Shown here: piece after piece, positions 1 through 7,621 of the stretch
How positions within the stretch are numbered: position 1 is the stretch's first letter
Layout: every line of letters starts with the position of its first letter
DNA from: Bacillota bacterium
GTDB lineage: Bacteria; Bacillota; Clostridia; Christensenellales; CAG-138
Reading direction: 5' to 3'
DNA length: 13,013 nucleotides
NCBI GenBank assembly: GCA_023435855.1
Contig: JAEZLG010000262.1
Location: 1-13,013, forward strand
Notes under the pieces: model-generated
The model's database searches: none
Seen by the model: only the letters and a program-made list of their open reading frames with translations
Told to the model about the DNA's origin: nothing
Program-made: the position numbers and the translations under genes

Positions 1-1647
1 GAAACCGAAGCGCTTACGCTTGAAAGTAACCTAATTAAAGAACTCCTGCCGCGCTACAACATACTTTTAAAGGACGATAAGCATTTCCCCTATGTACGGC
101 TCGATATTAAAAAAGCGTATCCGCGCTTTGAGGTGGTCAGAAGTGTCAAAAACGACGGTGCGCGCTATTACGGCCCTTATCTTAGCGGTTTAGCGCTGCG
201 CGACTCGCTTAATGCCATCCGTGAAATGTTTCCCGTACGCCATTGCTCAAAGGATATCCTAAAGGCTATAGCGCGGCGTGAGCGGCCATGTTTGATGTAC
301 CACCTCGGAAAATGCTGCGCTCCCTGTACGGGCAATGTTAGCCGTGAGGAGTACCACGAACTGCTCGATCAAGTGGGTCATTTTCTTGAGGGGCATACCG
401 AACCCATACTGACTATGCTCAATTCTAAGATGAACGAGGCAGCCGAGGCGATGGATTTTGAGCGCGCAGCGCAGATTCGCGACCGTATTGCATCGGTGCG
501 CATTATGAGCGAGCAGCAGCAGGCGATTGCACCCTCGGAGTTTGAACGTGATGTGTTTGCATTCGTGCGTGATGAAGGTGACGCGGTGGTGTTTGCGCTG
601 TTTGTTCGAAAGGGCAAGGTGGTGGGCACCAAGCGTATCGGTATTTCCTGCTCGGATGAGCCTGCGGGAGAAATCATGTATGCCTTTTTGCAGCAATATT
701 ATTTGGACGCAGGCTATGTGCCAAAAGAAATCGTCGTAAAGGACATGCCTGAAAACGCTGATGCGCTTAGCGAATGGCTGCGTGAACTTCGCGGGAGGAA
801 GGTTGAAATCGTGTGCCCCAAGCGCGGTGAAAAGCGCAAGCTTGCTGAAATGGCTTATGCGAACGGGCTTGATATCATCAAAAAAACACGGGAGCTGGAG
901 CACCGCACATGGGAACGCGGCGAAGGTGCGCTTGCACGTCTTTGCGAGATCATCGGTCTGGAGATTATTCCGGAGCGCATGGAGTGCTACGACAACTCGC
1001 ATATCCGCGGGCGCGACACGGTATCGAGCATGGTGGTGTTTGTAAACGGTAAACCGGCTCCGACCGAATACCGGCGTTTTCGCATCAAGGGCGACACGGG
1101 CGGCGATGATTATCTTGCCATGCGCGAGGTGTTAACGCGCCGCTTTACGAACGCACGCGAAGGTAATTTGAAATTTTCCACGCTTCCGGACCTAATTGTG
1201 GTGGACGGTGGCAGAGGGCAATTGAACATTGCGCTTGAAGTGCTCGAAGAGCAGGGTTATGCCTTTGTTCCGGCCATAGGCCTTGCGGAGCGCAGCGAAA
1301 CCATTCTTCTGCCAAACGTTGAGGAACCCATCGTGCTTGACAGACGCGATTCCGCGCTCCATATTTTACAGCGCATTAGAGACGAGGCGCATCGTTTTGC
1401 CATCACCTATCACAGGAGCCTGCGCTCCAAAAATGCGCTTTATTCCGTGCTCAACGAAATTACGGGTATAGGCCCCAAACGGCGAAGGGCGCTGTTTGAT
1501 ACGTTTATTACCGTGGATGCCATAAAAAAGGCCGATGTAGAGGAACTTATGAAAGCCCCGGGGGTCAATCGCCCCGCAGCAGAGGCCGTATTTAAGTTTT
1601 TTCATCCTCCCGAGGAGATAAACGAGGAGGCACCTTCGGAGAATTGA
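1..1647 (+). CDS. uvrC: UvrC, excinuclease ABC subunit C (5' end missing)
   Basis: UvrC makes both incisions around a DNA lesion after UvrA/UvrB damage recognition in nucleotide excision repair. The reading frame is open from base 1, so 548 residues are present. Against a usual length near 600, about 50-60 residues of the N-terminal GIY-YIG nuclease (3' incision) lie outside the window. Visible parts in order: the end of the GIY-YIG domain (LLPRYNILLKDDK); a cysteine cluster at codons 244-327 spaced like the reported iron-sulfur ligands; a UVR motif that binds UvrB (about 406-507); the RNase H-like endonuclease for the 5' cut, with its catalytic triad at Asp 991-993 (ECYDNSH), Asp 1204-1206 (VVDGG) and His 1411-1413 (ITYHRS); and a C-terminal tandem helix-hairpin-helix (about 1444-1602, ITGIGPKRRRAL and KAPGVNRPAAEAV). 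Nothing is broken in the visible part. The stop codon lies inside the promoter of the next gene. Identification is very secure. Confidence 0.97.
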   Translation, partial: ETEALTLESNLIKELLPRYNILLKDDKHFPYVRLDIKKAYPRFEVVRSVKNDGARYYGPYLSGLALRDSLNAIREMFPVRHCSKDILKAIARRERPCLMYHLGKCCAPCTGNVSREEYHELLDQVGHFLEGHTEPILTMLNSKMNEAAEAMDFERAAQIRDRIASVRIMSEQQQAIAPSEFERDVFAFVRDEGDAVVFALFVRKGKVVGTKRIGISCSDEPAGEIMYAFLQQYYLDAGYVPKEIVVKDMPENADALSEWLRELRGRKVEIVCPKRGEKRKLAEMAYANGLDIIKKTRELEHRTWERGEGALARLCEIIGLEIIPERMECYDNSHIRGRDTVSSMVVFVNGKPAPTEYRRFRIKGDTGGDDYLAMREVLTRRFTNAREGNLKFSTLPDLIVVDGGRGQLNIALEVLEEQGYAFVPAIGLAERSETILLPNVEEPIVLDRRDSALHILQRIRDEAHRFAITYHRSLRSKNALYSVLNEITGIGPKRRRALFDTFITVDAIKKADVEELMKAPGVNRPAAEAVFKFFHPPEEINEEAPSEN

Positions 1648-1672
1648 CGCACTGCACCCGGAATGCTAAAAT
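1644..1672 (+). promoter_or_regulatory. Sigma-A-type promoter with extended -10, overlapping the uvrC stop
   Basis: The -35 box TTGACG (1644-1649) is separated by exactly 17 bp from the -10 box TAAAAT (1667-1672). TG at 1664-1665 gives an extended -10 (TGCTAAAAT). The uvrC stop codon TGA (1645-1647) lies within the -35 box. A start near 1679 would leave a leader of about 35 nt before the HAD gene, whose Shine-Dalgarno AGGAG is at 1698-1702. The fit to consensus is good, but activity is inferred. Confidence 0.7.
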
Positions 1673-1713
1673 TATGTAAGTATTTACGTTTAAGTTAGGA
1701 GACCCGGTATTCC

Positions 1714-2514
1714 ATGTATAAGGTATTTGCCACGGACATTGATAACACACTCACCCAGTCTGCAAAGGAAGTGCCGCAAGCAAATTATAAAGCCATTCGC
1801 CGCGCGATCGATGCGGGGATGAATGTGGTGCTCGCGACCGGTCGAGGCTATGTCGGTGCAGTGCATATCTGTCGCGCGCTCGACCTGCATGGACCCGTTA
1901 TCACCTTTGGAGGCGCAAAAATCAACGACATCGATACCGGGGATGAGATATGCGGCACGTCTATGGAACAAGAGCTTATCATTGAGCTTCTTGAGTTGGG
2001 AATCGGTTACGGTGTTCATGCGCATATCTATCAGGGCGACGGCATTGTATACGAGTTAGAGAGTGAACCCGGGGATCAATACGCCGCCTTCCTTGGGCTA
2101 AAAAAAACCATTGATCCCGATATACGTAAAAAGCAATGGTCGAACGTTCCAAAGCTTCTTTATATCACTTCCCCCGAGAGGGTGAAGGAGCTTGAACCCA
2201 TTCTCACGAAGCATTTTGAGGGACGGCTCGAAGTGAGCTTATCCAAACCCACATTTATCGAATTTACAACGGCAGGTGTTAACAAAGGAACTGCGCTCAA
2301 ATGGCTTGCCGAGGAATACTATCATGTAAAGCGCGAGGAAGTCGCTGCTGCGGGAGACAACACGCTCGATAATTCCATGATCATCTACGCTGGCTTAGGC
2401 GCAGCCGTTAAAAACGCGGCTGAATCCACATTGGCAGTTGCGGATATAGAAATACCCGCCTGCACCGATTTTGGCGTAGCTTGGCTAATCGACAATGTTT
2501 TGTTGAAAGGGTAA
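1714..2514 (+). CDS. Cof-type HAD superfamily phosphatase
   Basis: This 266-residue protein belongs to the Cof/YidA-like (C2B cap) branch of the haloacid dehalogenase superfamily. These are magnesium-dependent cytosolic phosphatases acting on sugar phosphates, flavin precursors and other small phosphoesters. Visible motifs: motif I DIDNTL with nucleophile Asp8 and acid/base Asp10; motif II in ATGR (Thr42); motif III Lys191 (VNKGTALKWL); motif IV GDNTLDN (214-220) with metal-binding Asp215 and Asp219. The usual form of motif IV is GDxxND, so Leu replaces the conserved Asn here. The cap domain lies between motifs II and III. The start at 1714 follows AGGAG with a suitable gap. The gene leads an operon and lies 12 bp from hprK. 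Its substrate cannot be read from sequence; the neighbourhood would suit a sugar phosphate, but that is inference. Confidence 0.9.
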   Translation: MYKVFATDIDNTLTQSAKEVPQANYKAIRRAIDAGMNVVLATGRGYVGAVHICRALDLHGPVITFGGAKINDIDTGDEICGTSMEQELIIELLELGIGYGVHAHIYQGDGIVYELESEPGDQYAAFLGLKKTIDPDIRKKQWSNVPKLLYITSPERVKELEPILTKHFEGRLEVSLSKPTFIEFTTAGVNKGTALKWLAEEYYHVKREEVAAAGDNTLDNSMIIYAGLGAAVKNAAESTLAVADIEIPACTDFGVAWLIDNVLLKG

Positions 2515-2526
2515 AAGGTAACACAA

Positions 2527-3438
2527 ATGCCCGTCTCTGTAGCCGTACGGGAGCTTGCAGCCGAGTTGGGCCTTGAGATACTCGTCGAGGGTAGTGGCAG
2601 CATAAGCTTCACAAACAGCGAAATTAACCGCCCCGGGCTTCAGTTTGCAGGGTATTACGAGCATTTTGCCGCGCAGCGCGTGCAGATCATCGGTAATGCG
2701 GAAATGTATTATCTGTACAGTCTGTCAGACGAGGAACTATACGGACGGCTGTCGAGGCTTATGAGCTTCGGTATTCCCTGCATCGTGTGCGCACGAGGCA
2801 ACCACCCACCGCAAGCGCTCGTAAAAATTGCCGAGGACTATGCGGTACCGATATTAAAATCAGAGCTGCAGACCGGTGAAATCGGCCACCGCCTTACACA
2901 ATACATGGAATTTAAGCTGGCGCCTAAAATACTTCTTCACGGTGTACTTTTGGATGTATTCGGCGTGGGTATGCTTATCACGGGCGAAAGCGGCCTTGGT
3001 AAAAGCGAAATGGCGCTTGAAATGATTAAGGCAGGCCATCGCCTTGTGGCGGATGACGTAATAGAGATAACGCGCGTACAAAAAAATGCCCTTATTGGGC
3101 GTGCACCGGAGCTTACAAGGCATCTTGTGGAGGTGCGCGGCATTGGCATCATCGACGTGCGCTTTCTTTACGGTATAGGTGCGGTAATCCAGCAAAAGGA
3201 TATTGACCTTGTGATGGAAATGGAGCTTTGGAACGAAAACACCAAGTATGAGCGTGTAAGCGCGTTTGAGGCGAACAAAGAGATACTCGGTGTGGCGGTG
3301 CCGTGCACCGTGCTACCGGTAAGCCCCGGGCGAAACCTTGCAGTGGTATTAGAGGTTGCGGCGCGTGCGTTCCGCTTGAAGCACCTCGGTTATGACGTCG
3401 GCAAAGAATTTAAATCGCGCGCCACAGAGCTTTTTTAA
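2527..3438 (+). CDS. hprK: HPr kinase/phosphorylase
   Basis: HprK phosphorylates Ser46 of the phosphocarrier HPr, and of Crh where present, when fructose-1,6-bisphosphate is high. It removes the phosphate when inorganic phosphate dominates. Ser46-phosphorylated HPr is the corepressor of CcpA in carbon catabolite repression and slows PTS sugar uptake. The 303-residue product has the usual length. The N-terminal domain covers about 1-130. The kinase domain carries LLHGVLLDVFG with the conserved His139, Walker A GESGLGKS (153-160), VADDVIEI with the conserved Asp pair (176-177) and the family signature around VEVRGIGIIDVRFLYG (201-216), used in the dephosphorylation reaction. The start ATG lies 8 nt after AAAAGG (2513-2518), which begins in the HAD stop codon. 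It shares an operon with the HAD gene upstream and the ROK kinase downstream. Assignment is very secure. Confidence 0.97.
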   Translation: MPVSVAVRELAAELGLEILVEGSGSISFTNSEINRPGLQFAGYYEHFAAQRVQIIGNAEMYYLYSLSDEELYGRLSRLMSFGIPCIVCARGNHPPQALVKIAEDYAVPILKSELQTGEIGHRLTQYMEFKLAPKILLHGVLLDVFGVGMLITGESGLGKSEMALEMIKAGHRLVADDVIEITRVQKNALIGRAPELTRHLVEVRGIGIIDVRFLYGIGAVIQQKDIDLVMEMELWNENTKYERVSAFEANKEILGVAVPCTVLPVSPGRNLAVVLEVAARAFRLKHLGYDVGKEFKSRATELF

Positions 3439-3464
3439 AAACGCAGAGATTGGCAGGTAGGTTT

Positions 3465-4415
3465 ATGTATCGAATCGGGTTTGACGTAGGCGGTACCAAT
3501 ATTGCAGCAGGTCTTGTAAACGAAGCGCTTGAGATCGTGCAGTACAAAAGCGTTCCGTTTTGCAACGGTAAGGGCGGGGAGTATATTGCCTCCGTGCTCG
3601 CGCAGCTTGTCAGAGATCTTTTGGGTGCGCAAAATGCCAACGCCAATGAGCTTGAATGCATCGGCGTGGCGGTCCCGGGCAGCATCGACAGGCGAGGCGA
3701 GTTCGTAATAGACGCATACAACCTACAGTTTCACAACGTTCCGTTGCGCTCGCAGCTTCAGGTCTATTTCCCGCAAGTGCCTGTGTTTTTAGCCAACGAC
3801 GCAAACGCAGCGGCGCTAGCCGAGCTCCACAAAGGCGCATTCATGGGCTGTAAAACGGCCGTACTTATTACGCTTGGCACAGGCGTGGGCGGAGGACTGA
3901 TACTAAACGGCAAAATGTTCAACGGCGGTAACTCTAGCGGCGTGGAGTTGGGGCATATGATACTTAAGCACGACGGCGATCTTTGCACCTGCGGCGTGCA
4001 TGGCTGCGTGGAAGCTTACTGTACGGCATCATGGCTCGTGCGTCAAGGGCGGCGCGCCGTGGTGGAATACATGAACAGCATGATCTACACGAGTGCGCGC
4101 GGCAGTATGGATAATGTGACTGCGAAGCTCGTAATCGACTGTGCAAAGGCGGGGGACCGCATAGCGCTCGATATATTTGAACAATATGTAAGCTCGCTCG
4201 GCTCCGTCATTACCTCGCTTGTGAATCTTTTTGATCCCGAGGTAATAGCTCTTGGAGGCGGTGTTTCGCTTGCGGGCGATTTCCTGTTTGAACCGTTGCG
4301 CAAGAACGTTACTAAGAAGATGTTTTTCTCATCCTGCGGGCGCATCGTGCCCGCACAGATGGGAAACGACGCGGGTATTATCGGCGCGGCTATGCTAAAA
4401 GTTAACGCGGAGTAA
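3465..4415 (+). CDS. ROK family sugar kinase, probably glucokinase
   Basis: A 316-residue ROK (repressor/ORF/kinase) protein without an N-terminal DNA-binding domain, hence an enzyme rather than a NagC/XylR-type repressor. Likely reaction: ATP plus glucose (or a related hexose or amino sugar) to the 6-phosphate, in the cytosol. Visible: phosphate loop DVGGTN (7-12); catalytic Asp112 in NDANAA; adenosine-side LGTGVGGGLI (137-146); sugar-binding ELGH (161-164); and the zinc motif CTCGVHGC (Cys174, Cys176, Cys181) with His164 as the expected fourth ligand. I chose ATG 3465 over an in-frame TTG at 3450. The ATG is preceded by AGGTAGG, although the gap is short, and it gives the typical N-terminus MYRIGFDVGGTN. 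It lies 26 bp after hprK, matching a role in feeding glycolysis under HPr-based control. Sugar specificity is not proven. Confidence 0.9.
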   Translation: MYRIGFDVGGTNIAAGLVNEALEIVQYKSVPFCNGKGGEYIASVLAQLVRDLLGAQNANANELECIGVAVPGSIDRRGEFVIDAYNLQFHNVPLRSQLQVYFPQVPVFLANDANAAALAELHKGAFMGCKTAVLITLGTGVGGGLILNGKMFNGGNSSGVELGHMILKHDGDLCTCGVHGCVEAYCTASWLVRQGRRAVVEYMNSMIYTSARGSMDNVTAKLVIDCAKAGDRIALDIFEQYVSSLGSVITSLVNLFDPEVIALGGGVSLAGDFLFEPLRKNVTKKMFFSSCGRIVPAQMGNDAGIIGAAMLKVNAE

Positions 4416-4421
4416 AATATT

Positions 4422-4946
4422 ATGGAAACGATATGTCTTGTAAAGCCCGCGTGGGAGCATGAGCGAGCGGTGATGGAATACCGGGATGAATTTCTGCGCG
4501 CAGACGACGACTTAGCCGGTACGGCAGGGCTGAGGCACGCAGAATCCTACCGGACATGGCTTCAAAGGGTACAAAAAAATGAATCGCCTGAAACCGTTGA
4601 TGAAGGGCTTGTGGATGCTACAAACTTTTTAGCCATACGCGAAAGCGACGGTGCGCTCATCGGCTTTATAGATGTGCGGCACAGGCTCAATGACTATTTA
4701 ACGTTATTCGGCGGGCACATCGGCTACAGCGTGCGCTCCTGCGAGCGCCAAAAGGGCTATGCCACCGAAATGCTTCGTCAAGCGCTCGTATATTGCAAAG
4801 CTATCGGGCTAAAGCGTGTGCTCATTACCTGTAATGACGATAATGAGGCTTCCCGAAGAACCATTCTGGCCAATTGCGGTGTAATAGAGAATATTGCTAC
4901 GGAGGACTGCGGTCAGGTCGTAGAGAGGTATTGGATAGAACTTTAG
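4422..4946 (+). CDS. GNAT family N-acetyltransferase
   Basis: This 174-residue single-domain protein has the acetyl-CoA-binding motif A of the Gcn5-related superfamily. Motif A appears as YSVRSCERQKGYATEML (102-118), with the pyrophosphate-loop pattern RxxGxA at 109-114. The preceding strands (LIGFIDVRHRLND, about 79-91) and the NEASRR helix (141-146) also fit. The overall look is that of the predicted acetyltransferases of COG3981. The acceptor cannot be deduced: small molecule, antibiotic, peptide or protein are all possible. It begins 6 bp after the ROK kinase stop; its Shine-Dalgarno GGAG (4409-4412) overlaps that stop, so the two are probably cotranscribed. It is the last gene before a strong terminator. 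No functional link with sugar control is evident. Confidence 0.85.
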   Translation: METICLVKPAWEHERAVMEYRDEFLRADDDLAGTAGLRHAESYRTWLQRVQKNESPETVDEGLVDATNFLAIRESDGALIGFIDVRHRLNDYLTLFGGHIGYSVRSCERQKGYATEMLRQALVYCKAIGLKRVLITCNDDNEASRRTILANCGVIENIATEDCGQVVERYWIEL

Positions 4947-4957
4947 GGAGAATCCTT

Positions 4958-5006
4958 AAAAGGGCGGGGTTGTTTCGCTTTGCGTTCTGAAACAACCCCG
5001 CCTTTT
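4958..5006 (+). terminator. Rho-independent terminator closing the HAD-hprK-ROK-GNAT unit
   Basis: Arms 4958-4976 and 4989-5006 pair over GGCGGGGTTGTTTC (14 bp) plus flanking AAAA/TTTT, with one bulged G in the left arm and a 12-nt loop (4977-4988). The right arm ends in TTTT followed by GTAG, so the U-tract is short. It begins 11 bp after the GNAT stop codon. Confidence 0.88.
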
Positions 5007-5060
5007 GTAGTATATAACATATGCGGCACAAGAGGCATAACCGATTCAATAAAAGCTTTC

Positions 5061-5089
5061 TTGTAACAGGCGACACTATATGGTAAAAT
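5061..5089 (+). promoter_or_regulatory. Sigma-A-type promoter with extended -10 for the MaoC-like gene
   Basis: TTGTAA (5061-5066) and TAAAAT (5084-5089) are 17 bp apart. TG at 5081-5082 gives an extended -10 (TGGTAAAAT), the same form as the promoter at 1644-1672. It lies between the upstream terminator and the gene at 5126, so that gene is probably transcribed alone. Confidence 0.7.
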
Positions 5090-5125
5090 CCAAAAATATT
5101 AAAAATAGTAAGGAGGAGGCGTTCT

Positions 5126-5548
5126 ATGCGTAAAGGAAAAACCATGTCCGAGCTTCGACTGGGCGATCGAGCGGAGACCGTGAACCATGTGACCGAGGAA
5201 ACCGGCGTGAAGTTTGCCGATGTTTCCAATGACCATAATCCCGTGCATCTTGACGAGGCATATGCATCAGCCACACCGTTTAAAGGTCGTATCGCGCACG
5301 GCATGCTGCTTGCAGCCTATATCTCGGCAGTACTTGGCAACGATCTGCCGGGCCCCGGCAGCATCTACGTGAACCAAACGCTTTCCTTCAAAGCCCCCGT
5401 CCGCTACGGTGATACCATCACGACGACAGTTGAAGTCGTCGAGCTTATACCCGAAAGAAATCGCAGCAAATTTAAAACCACCTGCACAAATCAAAACGGG
5501 CTTATTGTGCTGGAGGGTGAGGCAACGATACTGCCGCCCAAAGAATAA
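5126..5548 (+). CDS. MaoC-like (R)-specific enoyl-CoA hydratase
   Basis: This 140-residue single hot-dog-fold protein is of the PhaJ/MaoC type. These enzymes reversibly hydrate trans-2-enoyl-CoA to (R)-3-hydroxyacyl-CoA in the cytosol, usually as dimers. The hydratase-2 signature is clear: SNDHNPVHLDEAYA (35-48) with the catalytic pair Asp36 and His41, then FKGRIAHGML (52-61). The length fits a single-domain PhaJ-type protein. ATG 5126 is preferred because it follows a near-perfect ribosome site (AAGGAGGAGG, 5110-5119). A second in-frame ATG at 5144 would remove six residues and is where most homologues would align. It has its own promoter and terminator and no beta-oxidation, PHA or butyrate-pathway gene beside it. 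The physiological substrate (crotonyl-CoA, longer acyl-CoA or other) is unknown. Confidence 0.88.
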   Translation: MRKGKTMSELRLGDRAETVNHVTEETGVKFADVSNDHNPVHLDEAYASATPFKGRIAHGMLLAAYISAVLGNDLPGPGSIYVNQTLSFKAPVRYGDTITTTVEVVELIPERNRSKFKTTCTNQNGLIVLEGEATILPPKE

Positions 5549-5577
5549 CCGCTTTCTTAAGCTGCTTTCAACAAAAT

Positions 5578-5610
5578 ATCCCATCCGGTGTGCATGAAAC
5601 CGGATGGGAT
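5578..5610. terminator. Bidirectional terminator between convergent genes
   Basis: A perfect 12-bp stem (ATCCCATCCGGT at 5578-5589, ACCGGATGGGAT at 5599-5610) has a 9-nt loop. It is followed by GTATTTATTT on the plus strand and ATATTTTGTT on the minus strand. It lies 29 bp after the MaoC-like stop and 31 bp past the stop of the opposing M56 gene, so it can serve both. Confidence 0.85.
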
Positions 5611-5641
5611 GTATTTATTTAGTGTTTACGCAGCGTTTACC

Positions 5642-7621
5642 CTATTGTGCATCCTTTAGCGCCAGGATGGACGCATATGTCTCATCGTCCATGGTCGTCC
5701 ACATACTGTCGCCAAACTGAGAGCAGGGTTGGCCGTCTTTGATAAAAACATGAATCACGGAGATAGTGTCATCCTCTTGAGCATTGTCCTCTTGTGGGAA
5801 CAAGCTTGAAAAACGAGCATAAATGTCGATGCGATCGGGATAATCGGTTATATCCACCGCAGGCCATGCAGAGGATTTTACCATATGACGAAACACTACG
5901 TTCTTAACGGTTTCCATGGCGCTTTCGTTGCCGTCAAGAGGCACGGAGGATACGACTTCGCCTCCTTCTATGAAATTGACGGTTTGACCGAAATATTCGC
6001 CGAATCTGTCGGAGAGTTCCCCGTACGCTGCCGCCTGTTCCAAATAGGCGGAGCTTTGTATGGCCGCTAAATACTCGGCATCCAGTTCGTCAGCTGTCTT
6101 CTCGGAAAACATGCAGTATACCAAGTAGGCATAGTCGCTATTGTAGATGGGCGTCATATCGTCCATCAAAGCCTCGCAAGGAAATGCTGTTATGTCGTCA
6201 TTTTGACTAAACGAACTTGCATATAGAAGGATGGGCTTATCAGCCTGAAAGCGAAGACTTTTAGCGGAGCCTTTCATCAAGATAGCGGATGCTGTTGATG
6301 TAAAGGAAGCAGGCGGCGGGAGCGGCATTTTCAAAACCATAGGGCCCATTTTTTTAGAGTCAACAAGGTTCATCGGACTTGTGATTATGCTGACTTCTCC
6401 ATTCAAACCAAAGAGCGTGGCAAACGAGCCACTGCTGTCCTCAATTGCGACAGTAGCTGCGCTTAAAATCGAGATCGGAGAAACCGCTGCACCGGAAGAA
6501 GTCTGCCAATCCTCCGTAAGCTCTATAGGATGCAAATACGGGTCGTATACCGATACATAAAAAACGACGCTTTTAATGGAATGTCCAACAGTGTAGCTGT
6601 ACTGCTGCGTGCTTTTGTAAGCGACACTTGATAACGCCGCTTCCATCGGCTGACCTTCGGATTTTAGCCTGCCCGATGTACTGAGCGGATTTAGGATGAG
6701 CATTATGCCGAGTGCTGCTACAATCACAACAGCTCCTATAACAATCCGCAGTGCGGGCTTTGTATAGGAAAGTGCGTTCTTAATGCGCGATTTAACCGAT
6801 GTCTCGCCAAAGGAGATGGGGGAAAGGCCGAAGCTCTTATGTTGAGAAACGGCGAGAAGGGTATTTGAATAGCTCTTTCTTATATCGCTTTTTGCGTGCG
6901 CAAGTACACTTTCGTCGCATGCAAGCTCCATATCCTTTTCAAAAAGACGAAACGCAAGCCACGAAAGCGGATTAAACCAATGTGCTGCCGCCGCGAGGAA
7001 GAAAAGAAGTTTTCCTATATGATCGAGCCGTCGTATATGCGTTTTTTCATGCAGAACAATGTGCTCACGGCTCACTGCATCAAGTTCCGAAGGCAAATAG
7101 ATGCGCGGGCGGAATACACCCCAAACAAAAGCAGTAGAGATTTGGTTGCTTTCATACATGCCATCGGACGTACGAATGGCAAAACGCAAAGAAGATCTTA
7201 ATTTAAATGCGCTTATCAAACTGCTCATAAGAACTGCCAAAACACCGATAAGCCAAACGATACTGCCGAGGGCAAACAAAATATGTACGGGCTTCGCAGC
7301 GTCAACGGGGGATACTTTAGCCAGACTTTCTGAGATTGCCGGGTTTACAAAGCTGTTAAGCACCGAAAACCCCGTATAGACCTCAGGTGTTTGCGTTGTT
7401 AAGAACTCCTGCGGCAGGGGATTCGTACTGGGTAAAATGGCGAGTACACTCTCGAAAGAAATTGGGCATGCTAGCCGAAACAGCACGGTGCACCAAAGCA
7501 CACATGTAATCCATACCGGTGCTTTTACGGACTTTAAAAGAAAACGAAGCAGAAGTACCGCTAAAATGACGATGCTCCCCGTATAGCTCATGTTGAGAAG
7601 CTCGCGAAATACCTGTTCCAT
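5642..7621 (-). CDS. M56 family (BlaR1-like) membrane zinc metalloprotease and sensor
   Basis: This 659-residue protein resembles BlaR1/MecR1. On sensing an external signal such proteins activate a cytoplasmic zinc protease that leads to loss of a BlaI-type repressor. Visible: hydrophobic segments near 13-30, 36-52, 113-135, 203-225 and 291-310; the zinc site HEKTH (191-195) with third-ligand region ELACDE (232-237); then a large C-terminal part (about 311-659) expected outside the membrane. That part shows no clear class D beta-lactamase/PBP motifs (SxxK, then KTG), so beta-lactam sensing is not supported. I do not recognise it. ATG 7621 shares one base with the stop of the repressor gene (TGATG). 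An in-frame TTG at 7624 is the alternative and is slightly better spaced from GAGGAGG. It is cotranscribed with the repressor and ends at the shared terminator. Confidence 0.88.
   Translation of the reverse strand: MEQVFRELLNMSYTGSIVILAVLLLRFLLKSVKAPVWITCVLWCTVLFRLACPISFESVLAILPSTNPLPQEFLTTQTPEVYTGFSVLNSFVNPAISESLAKVSPVDAAKPVHILFALGSIVWLIGVLAVLMSSLISAFKLRSSLRFAIRTSDGMYESNQISTAFVWGVFRPRIYLPSELDAVSREHIVLHEKTHIRRLDHIGKLLFFLAAAAHWFNPLSWLAFRLFEKDMELACDESVLAHAKSDIRKSYSNTLLAVSQHKSFGLSPISFGETSVKSRIKNALSYTKPALRIVIGAVVIVAALGIMLILNPLSTSGRLKSEGQPMEAALSSVAYKSTQQYSYTVGHSIKSVVFYVSVYDPYLHPIELTEDWQTSSGAAVSPISILSAATVAIEDSSGSFATLFGLNGEVSIITSPMNLVDSKKMGPMVLKMPLPPPASFTSTASAILMKGSAKSLRFQADKPILLYASSFSQNDDITAFPCEALMDDMTPIYNSDYAYLVYCMFSEKTADELDAEYLAAIQSSAYLEQAAAYGELSDRFGEYFGQTVNFIEGGEVVSSVPLDGNESAMETVKNVVFRHMVKSSAWPAVDITDYPDRIDIYARFSSLFPQEDNAQEDDTISVIHVFIKDGQPCSQFGDSMWTTMDDETYASILALKDAQ

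Noticed and set aside
259..1002. Open frame of 247 codons on the minus strand
   Set aside because: It lies wholly antisense to uvrC, whose catalytic motifs are intact. The translation has no recognisable domain; it is a by-product of uvrC codon use.
3450..3464. TTG start for the ROK kinase five codons upstream
   Set aside because: Only a weak AGAGA precedes it. ATG 3465 has AGGTAGG and gives the normal ROK N-terminus.
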